A DNA stretch of 11,414 bases, from assembly GCA_964354365.1 (NCBI GenBank), contig CAYGZM010000118.1, forward strand, positions 1 through 11,414, in the 5' to 3' direction. Origin of the DNA: CAYGZM01 sp964354365. GTDB lineage: Bacteria; Planctomycetota; Phycisphaerae; Sedimentisphaerales; Anaerobacaceae. The position numbers and the translations under genes are program-made. The notes under the pieces were generated by a model. It had not been told where the DNA came from. It saw only the letters and a list, made by a program, of their open reading frames with translations, and made no database searches. Position 1 is the stretch's first letter. The number at the start of each line of letters is the position of its first letter. Shown here piece by piece: positions 6,734 through 11,414 of this stretch.

Positions 6734-9268
6734 CTAATTTCCCGGCGGTCGGTGCCAGAGCGAGCGCCAGTAGGCCCCATCGGCCTGATAGGCGTCGATA
6801 GCGGGGTTTTCGGCGACGTTGTCGGTAATGATGCCGAATCTTCGCATCTCTCGGACGTATTGCGGAGTCGGGCGAAAACCGGGCATATCGAAACGCTTGT
6901 TCTTATCGAGGTAATCCCCGCCGTCGGCGCACATCGCAAGAATCTTTTGATAGTCGGGGTCGTTTGTGTCGGCGAAAACGGCTGCGGGCCTGGATTCGCC
7001 AGCCTTGCTGTCGTGTTCTGCGCAGAGGCCATAGCCGCCGCTGTGAGGGGAGAGCGGGGCAAGCAAGATAAGGGATTTTTCGGGGCGCGTGAGATTGAAC
7101 ATAATATGGCGGGACATTTTGCAGCGGACGTCGTTGAAGTCGGGATTGGACAGGACCAGGTCGAGATCGTCGGAGATGAAGCGGGGGATGGGCAGGGACT
7201 TGTCGTGGCAGGACAGGCATCGGCGCTCGATAGCCTCGGCGGCGGCAATGGAGCCGGGCCAGGTCCTGTCGGATGTATCCAACTGACTTAATGGGAAACC
7301 GCCAATCATACCGGTATCCAATGCGGCATAAGTGCCGGGGTAAGGGGCGCCGGCCTCTATCCAGTAACGAATCATATCCTGTTCGTGGGCGGAGAGCTTC
7401 ACGTCGTGATGGCTGCCGTCGATTTTCTTCATCATCGGGCTGGCGACGGCGCCCACGGAGCGCGGCGGCAGATTCGTCCGCATCCGGTCGCGACCGTCGG
7501 AGACCTGCATGTTGCGGACGGTGAGGGTGTAATAGCTGTGGGAGTAGATGGGGCCGCGGTCGCCGGTGAGGATGACGCCGCCGGACCGTTTGTCGTAGTC
7601 GTGACATTCGAGGCAGTATTTGTCAAGGATGGGCTGAATGTCACGCGGGTAATCGAATATATCGGGGATACCTGGTATGGGTGTGACCTTGTCGGGGAGG
7701 CGCCGCAGGGCAGCTACCGAGCCGCCGCCGAGGTTTGCCGGTGCGCGTGTCCGCTGCTCGTGACAGCCGAGGCAGCTTGTGGTTTCGCCGGGCATAACGG
7801 TCAGGAAGCTGTGCATGCGTTTGACGGAGTTGTTGTTTTCGTCGAGGGCGACGAAGAACAGCGATCTCATCGCCGGCAGCTCCATATAGGCCGAGCCATC
7901 CGGCTCGACCGGGACTGTGCCGAGGATTCGGACGAGGGTGAAGGTGCCGCCGAAACTGATGGGGGGCATTTTGCCGCTGTAATTGACCGGCTTGGGCAGC
8001 GTCTCCATTACGAGGAGTTTGCTGATATCGCCGCGTTTGACGCCTTCCATTCGCCGGCCGCTATATACGTCGGCCAATACAAGCCTTCCGGTAAGAGCGG
8101 CGGGCACAGTACGATGGGGAATCAGCTTCTCAGGGTCCCGGCGGATCAAGGGGCGCGGCTCGTGAAGCTCGACTTTGGCTTTGACAAGGGCCGGAGGCAG
8201 ACGGAAGACCTCCTCGGCTTGTCCTTGTGCGTTCATTATGAGCAACGAGGGGCCTTTGGCAACAAGGAAGCAATCTTCGGAGAATGCCCAGGGGTCACGG
8301 TATTCGGGATTTTGTGTAATCTTGCGGGCGGAGCCGAGGTCGTCGGGCCCGGATTTGGGAGTAACGATGGTGATGTCGCCTGCGTGCTCGGCCTTACCGT
8401 GGCCGGGCGAGAAGACGGCAACGACCTTGTTGTCGGAGGCTGGCCCGCCGGTGCTTGGGCGGGCTGGGATTGGCTTGGCGTCAATCATCAGGGTTTCGGG
8501 GTGCATGTTTCCGTAATAGACCATCTGGCCTGTGCCGTCGGGGTTGCAGGTCCAGAGGTGGTGGAAGGCGACCCGGCTGCGATCCACGTACTCCCATCGC
8601 TGGTAGAGGAGCCGGCCGTCGGGCAAAGGCCAGGGAGTATTGTCCTGTTCGATGTTGGCGGAGATGGGAGTGATGTTGGCGCCGTCGGGGTCGCAGCGAT
8701 AGAGGATTGCGACCTGGGAGTACCAACAATTGACCCATCTTTTGCACCTGCTGGAGCAGAACATAATTCCGCCGTCGCTGAGATACGTAGGCTCAATATC
8801 GTCATACAGCCCGTCGGTGAGCTGCTTTAGGCCGGAGCCGTCGATGTTAATCTCGTAGAGGTGGAAGTAGTCCGAGCCGCCCTTGCGATAGGAAAAGAGT
8901 ATTCTCCTGGCGTCGTAATGGACCTGCGGGTCGCGGACGGAACCCTGCTTGTCGTCGAGGAGGATGCGGAGCTTTCCTGTTCGAATGTTCAATCTGCACA
9001 ATTGGCCCATCGCGCGAAAGAGCTTCTGGTTTTCGTCGTGGGCGTAATAGCCGAAGTTCTCATACCAGTGGCCGCCTGCACCGGGCTGGCGAGCGGCGAA
9101 GATGACCTCATCGACATCCGCCATAGGGCCGGCGAGGAATTCCTGGAGCAGGCGTGGTAAAGCGGCGTCGTTGGAGTCGCCGGATAGAGCAACACCGGCA
9201 AAGATTGCTGACAAACAGAGGCCGGCTGTGAAGGTGAGTGTTTTAACATTGAAGCTGAGATTTCGCAT
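6734..9268 (-). CDS. secreted HZS-alpha-like multihaem c protein with TolB-type propeller
   Basis: The 844 residues begin with a Sec signal peptide (cleavage near 29-30). Residues about 50-350 form a PD40/TolB-like beta-propeller (e.g. YEINIDGSGLKQLTDG, RCDPDGANITPI, FSPGHGKAEHAGDI). A middle segment around 430-500 (GGTFTLVRILGTVPVEPDGS) resembles the hydrazine synthase alpha-subunit middle domain. Three CxxCH haem sites follow: CLGCH (499-503), CLECH (552-556, in a planctomycete-cytochrome context DIQPILDKYCLECHD) and CLSCH (684-688). Family members occur widely in planctomycetes and relatives outside anammox. No beta or gamma hydrazine synthase subunit is seen here, so hydrazine synthesis is unlikely; a periplasmic redox or binding role is more reasonable. 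It has its own promoter at 9309-9337. The Shine-Dalgarno is weak (AGG, 5 bases before the ATG). A 31-bp repeat adds about ten residues near 269-279. Confidence 0.87.
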   Translation of the reverse strand: MRNLSFNVKTLTFTAGLCLSAIFAGVALSGDSNDAALPRLLQEFLAGPMADVDEVIFAARQPGAGGHWYENFGYYAHDENQKLFRAMGQLCRLNIRTGKLRILLDDKQGSVRDPQVHYDARRILFSYRKGGSDYFHLYEINIDGSGLKQLTDGLYDDIEPTYLSDGGIMFCSSRCKRWVNCWYSQVAILYRCDPDGANITPISANIEQDNTPWPLPDGRLLYQRWEYVDRSRVAFHHLWTCNPDGTGQMVYYGNMHPETLMIDAKPIPARPSTGGPASDNKVVAVFSPGHGKAEHAGDITIVTPKSGPDDLGSARKITQNPEYRDPWAFSEDCFLVAKGPSLLIMNAQGQAEEVFRLPPALVKAKVELHEPRPLIRRDPEKLIPHRTVPAALTGRLVLADVYSGRRMEGVKRGDISKLLVMETLPKPVNYSGKMPPISFGGTFTLVRILGTVPVEPDGSAYMELPAMRSLFFVALDENNNSVKRMHSFLTVMPGETTSCLGCHEQRTRAPANLGGGSVAALRRLPDKVTPIPGIPDIFDYPRDIQPILDKYCLECHDYDKRSGGVILTGDRGPIYSHSYYTLTVRNMQVSDGRDRMRTNLPPRSVGAVASPMMKKIDGSHHDVKLSAHEQDMIRYWIEAGAPYPGTYAALDTGMIGGFPLSQLDTSDRTWPGSIAAAEAIERRCLSCHDKSLPIPRFISDDLDLVLSNPDFNDVRCKMSRHIMFNLTRPEKSLILLAPLSPHSGGYGLCAEHDSKAGESRPAAVFADTNDPDYQKILAMCADGGDYLDKNKRFDMPGFRPTPQYVREMRRFGIITDNVAENPAIDAYQADGAYWRSLWHRPPGN
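8438..8468 (-). repeat. 31-bp GC-rich repeat, copy B (in the cytochrome gene)
   Basis: This is the partner of 6345-6375, in the same orientation but read in another frame, giving PARPSTGGPAS between KPI and DNKVVAVFSPGHG. From memory, relatives run from KPIPG nearly straight into the KVVA strand, so the element looks like an in-frame insertion in a loop. Confidence 0.55.
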
Positions 9269-9308
9269 TCAAACCTATGCACTTACGTTGCTAAATTCGA
9301 CGTGGTTT

Positions 9309-9337
9309 AGTATAGCAAGGCCGGGACAAAGAGGCAA
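9309..9337 (-). promoter_or_regulatory. promoter of the HZS-alpha-like gene
   Basis: On the minus strand, TTGCCT (9337-9332) and TATACT (9314-9309) are spaced by exactly 17 bases, and a TG one base before the -10 makes it extended. Transcription should begin near 9302, leaving a leader of about 33 bases before the ATG at 9268. It lies fully inside the gap after the MBL-ankyrin stop, so the cytochrome gene need not depend on read-through. Confidence 0.65.
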
Positions 9338-9338
9338 C

Positions 9339-9365
9339 TGTGTTGCGCCACGAGATGTGTTGCGC
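9339..9365 (-). promoter_or_regulatory. tandem 10-bp direct repeat upstream of the -35 box
   Basis: TGTGTTGCGC occurs at 9339-9348 and again at 9356-9365, a 17-bp period. On the minus strand this places two GCGCAACACA copies directly upstream of the -35 box, the second copy one base away. The position suits an activator or repressor site. No regulator gene is visible in the window. Confidence 0.5.
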
Positions 9366-9387
9366 GTATATCGGCGATGGTGCGGTG

Positions 9388-11028
9388 CTATTCTTTTGCG
9401 CCGTGTTCACTGAGCATCGCGGCGATTTCGGTGCGTTTTGAGAGGTTCGCTATCTTTAGCGGGGTATGACCATACGTGTCTATGATATTGACGTCAACGC
9501 CTTTGGCAATGAGGAATTCAGCCATATCCTTCAGGCCCTCAATGACGGCCCAGTGCAGAGGGGTACGGCCGCTCTTGTCCTTTGCGTTGACGTCTGCACC
9601 CTTCTCGATAAGGAGCTGGGCCAAATCCTTTTGGTTTGTCTCGACGGCAAGGTACAGCGGCGTGGCGCCCTCCCGGTCGGGCGCATCGATCTCGGCGCTA
9701 TTAGCAATGAGCAGCCTTGCAAGAACAATATCGGGAGTAGCAGCCGCCAGGTGCAGAGGCGTGCGACCGGCCTGGTCCTTTGCATTGACATCGGCCCCGC
9801 CTGTGATAAGGACTTCGACTATGGCGTCCGCACCGACCCCGACCGCGACGTGCAGAGGCGTGCGACCGGCCTGGTCCTTTGCATTGACGTCGGCGCCGCC
9901 AGCGACAAAGAGCTTGACCACATCCGTCTTGTACGCGGTGGCTGCTATGTGCAAGGGCGTGCGGCTGTTCTTGTCCTTTGCGTTGATATCGGCACCGCTG
10001 CGAACGAGCATAAGCACCGCGTCCTTGCCGCCTAACGCGGCTGCGAGGTGCAGCGGCGTGCGTCTGTCAGCGTTCTTTGCATTGACGTCGGCGCCGGTCG
10101 AAATGAGCAATTTGACGCGATCGACGTCACCGTCGGCGGCAGCCTGGTGGAGCGAGTCAGCGGGCTTTCTTTCAGTGCCAGGGGTATCCAAACCGTCAAA
10201 CGTAATTGACTCGCCCAGGCGCGAAACCGCCCAGAATGTGTGCTTGAATCCTCGTTGTTTTAACAGAGGCTCAACCTTTTTCGGGAATTCGTAGTCGCCG
10301 CGGAGGTGCAGCGGAACCAGCAGCCTCGGCTGGAAGGTAAGCTCAAATATGCCTATGCCGCCTTCTCCCTTGCCGTCCGCTTTCGGGTCACAGACCTGGA
10401 AGGCAATATCTATCGGCAGCGACCTGTCGATAGGGGCGAGGGCTTCGAGAAGGTAATCCTCTTGCGACTTGGTGTTTTCCCAATTCCAAAAGCCGTTATC
10501 GCCAGAGAAGTAAATGTGTTTGCCGGCGAGATAGACCGAGAAGGCGACGCCGGCATCGGTTGATGGATAGGCGCGAACCTTGATACCGTCAACTTCTATC
10601 GCCTGCCCCGGCCTAATCACAATTGCGTCGTCGGGGCGGCGAAGTATGTCGCAGGATAGTATGTACTTGATGCGGGGAATCCGGTCTTTCCACGAGAGGA
10701 TGCTGCTGTTGAAGTGGTCCCCGTGACGGTGAGAGGCGAATACATAGACTTTCTCATCCTTCAATTCGTTGGGGTCCAGGCGGTATAGCATGGCTTCGGA
10801 TGACTCGCCGCCAAAGGGATAATCGAAGACAAGGACGCTGCCGCCAATTTTCATGAGGTTGGCGCTGTGACCTAAATGCAAGATGGTGTTATCCGGGATT
10901 TCGGCGATTTTCTGCTTTGCCGGCGTGGCGAGGCCGGCGTCGGTCGTTCCGTCGGCACCTCCTGAACCGGTCAGAAACAATTGCAGCCAGAGCATCAGGC
11001 AAGTGAGCATTTTCTTCTCGGCCAGCAT
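9388..11028 (-). CDS. exported metallo-beta-lactamase-fold / ankyrin-repeat fusion protein
   Basis: Start: a TTG at 11034 is possible, but AAGGA lies six bases before the ATG at 11028, so I choose that (546 residues). Positions below count from the TTG. An N-terminal signal peptide (to about 27) precedes an UlaG-like MBL-fold domain (about 50-280) with HLGHSANLMKIGG (53-65), the zinc motif HRHGDH (102-107), the aspartate of SGDN (177-180) and a final His243 in PLHLRGD. Eight ankyrin repeats of about 33 residues follow (about 291-548), with GRTPLH and GADVNAKD signatures. UlaG-like proteins are hydrolases of varied substrates; ankyrin repeats bind proteins. An exported enzyme with a protein-docking tail is the simplest reading. 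Two repeats share a 39-base identical segment, which points to recent internal duplication or conversion. The cytochrome gene follows after 119 bases. Confidence 0.9.
   Translation of the reverse strand: MLAEKKMLTCLMLWLQLFLTGSGGADGTTDAGLATPAKQKIAEIPDNTILHLGHSANLMKIGGSVLVFDYPFGGESSEAMLYRLDPNELKDEKVYVFASHRHGDHFNSSILSWKDRIPRIKYILSCDILRRPDDAIVIRPGQAIEVDGIKVRAYPSTDAGVAFSVYLAGKHIYFSGDNGFWNWENTKSQEDYLLEALAPIDRSLPIDIAFQVCDPKADGKGEGGIGIFELTFQPRLLVPLHLRGDYEFPKKVEPLLKQRGFKHTFWAVSRLGESITFDGLDTPGTERKPADSLHQAAADGDVDRVKLLISTGADVNAKNADRRTPLHLAAALGGKDAVLMLVRSGADINAKDKNSRTPLHIAATAYKTDVVKLFVAGGADVNAKDQAGRTPLHVAVGVGADAIVEVLITGGADVNAKDQAGRTPLHLAAATPDIVLARLLIANSAEIDAPDREGATPLYLAVETNQKDLAQLLIEKGADVNAKDKSGRTPLHWAVIEGLKDMAEFLIAKGVDVNIIDTYGHTPLKIANLSKRTEIAAMLSEHGAKE
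9751..9888 (-). repeat. identical 39-base segments in two neighbouring ankyrin repeats
   Basis: Bases 9751-9789 and 9850-9888 are identical and lie 99 bases (33 codons) apart, one ankyrin unit. The other units of the array keep the protein consensus but differ more at the DNA level, so this pair is the youngest or has been homogenised. Confidence 0.75.
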
Positions 11029-11099
11029 CTTCAATCCTTCATAAGATTCAGTGCGTGCTTGACATTTCGTTACTAATTAACCTGGAAACCCGGGGCAAG

Positions 11100-11249
11100 T
11101 CACGCTAATTTGCTCACAGCCTCAGCCACAAGCTCGCTTATGGGCAGGCGCTGGGGGCAGCGGGCCTCGGTCAGGCGGCAGTCCAGACTCGGCAGCTTTC
11201 GCCTCAATTCCGCGGGGATTCGAGCAAAAAGGCGGGTAAGTCGTTTATT
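11100..11249 (-). pseudogene. C-terminal remnant of a second Fe-S aldo/keto reductase
   Basis: Reading leftward from 11249 to the TGA at 11100-11102 gives about 49 residues that match the last 47 of the intact reductase at 5207-6499: 30 of 47 identical by hand count, including EARCPQRLPI and ELVAEA and the same ending KLA. Upstream there is an in-frame TAA (11250-11252), no start codon, and AT-rich unrelated sequence, so the barrel and the main Cys cluster are gone. It is a truncated paralogue, not a working gene. Divergence suggests an old copy or one from a related locus, not a fresh duplicate. Confidence 0.85.
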
Positions 11250-11366
11250 TTAAGAGAGTTAGGCGAATAATCGCAAAAAGGGCAACAAAGATTTCACCAC
11301 AAAGACGGTATTTAAGGCGGCAGATAGAAAATATTGAAAAAATAAAAGGCAATTCGAGTAAGATTT

Positions 11367-11375
11367 TGATATAAT
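11367..11375 (+). promoter_or_regulatory. extended -10 promoter at the right edge
   Basis: TGATATAAT is a perfect extended -10 (TG, one base, TATAAT at 11370-11375) in AT-rich DNA. No good -35 is present at 16-18 bases, which extended -10 promoters can tolerate. Transcription would start near 11382, just before a Shine-Dalgarno and ATG. Confidence 0.5.
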
Positions 11376-11398
11376 TGTGGCATTGAAAAGGTGCAGAA

Positions 11399-11414
11399 AT
11401 GTTTCAAAACACGG
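11399..11414 (+). CDS. start of a gene running off the window (partial)
   Basis: An ATG at 11399 follows AAAAGG (11386-11391) by seven bases and lies 24 bases after the extended -10. The first residues are MFQNT. Too short to identify; support comes only from the aligned promoter, Shine-Dalgarno and ATG. Confidence 0.4.

Noticed and set aside
7385..8830. 481-codon plus-strand open frame
   Set aside because: It lies antisense to the cytochrome gene, whose signal peptide, propeller repeats and three CxxCH sites are clear. The plus-strand product is low in complexity and matches no family.
6734..9268. true hydrazine synthase (anammox)
   Set aside because: The alpha-like family is wider than anammox; no beta or gamma subunit, hydrazine dehydrogenase or other anammox gene is visible.
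9476..10294. 272-codon plus-strand open frame with periodic SFALTSAP motifs
   Set aside because: The periodicity is the mirror of the ankyrin repeats on the other strand.
11059..11064. perfect TTGACA on the plus strand
   Set aside because: No -10-like box lies 15-19 bases downstream and no plus-strand gene follows closely.

Overview
The window most resembles a chromosomal segment from a planctomycete (Planctomycetota; a Phycisphaerae/Sedimentisphaerales-like lineage is my best guess). This rests on gene content: a large secreted multihaem protein of the hydrazine-synthase-alpha-like/planctomycete cytochrome type, a Tat-exported aldo/keto reductase with an Fe-S tail, an exported metallo-beta-lactamase/ankyrin fusion, and small interspersed repeats. 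No rRNA, tRNA, CRISPR array, transposase or phage gene was seen.

Left part (1-521): mostly non-coding. It holds a clear minus-strand hairpin plus U-tract terminator (75-106), a possible 31-codon minus-strand ORF just before it, and a good promoter that ends at the start codon of the first large gene, which suggests a leaderless mRNA.

Envelope-glycan block (522-4928): three plus-strand genes (YdjC/HpnK-type deacetylase, polyprenyl-phosphate glycosyltransferase of family 2, membrane-anchored phosphatase-like protein) converge on two minus-strand genes (LAB_N membrane protein, then a GT39/ArnT-like transferase). These are the parts expected of an Arn-like pathway: load a sugar on undecaprenyl phosphate, deacylate it, flip it, and transfer it to a lipid or other envelope acceptor. 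The phosphatase-like protein contains no cysteine at all, so it cannot be a Cys-dependent phosphatase.

Exported redox block (5207-11028, all minus strand): MBL-fold/ankyrin protein, then HZS-alpha-like cytochrome, then Tat-lipoprotein aldo/keto reductase with an Fe-S tail. All three carry export signals. The cytochrome gene has its own strong-looking promoter with a tandem 10-bp repeat abutting the -35 box.

Right edge (11029-11414): a decayed C-terminal fragment of a second copy of the aldo/keto reductase (11100-11249), so the ends of two reductase copies flank the MBL-ankyrin and cytochrome genes as direct repeats. Then comes AT-rich DNA with an extended -10 promoter and the first codons of a plus-strand gene that runs off the window.

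Small repeats are scattered through the window: a 31-bp element shared by the cytochrome and reductase genes in different reading frames, a GC-rich palindromic insert in the deacetylase gene, and two short intergenic repeats ending in ATGACAG.
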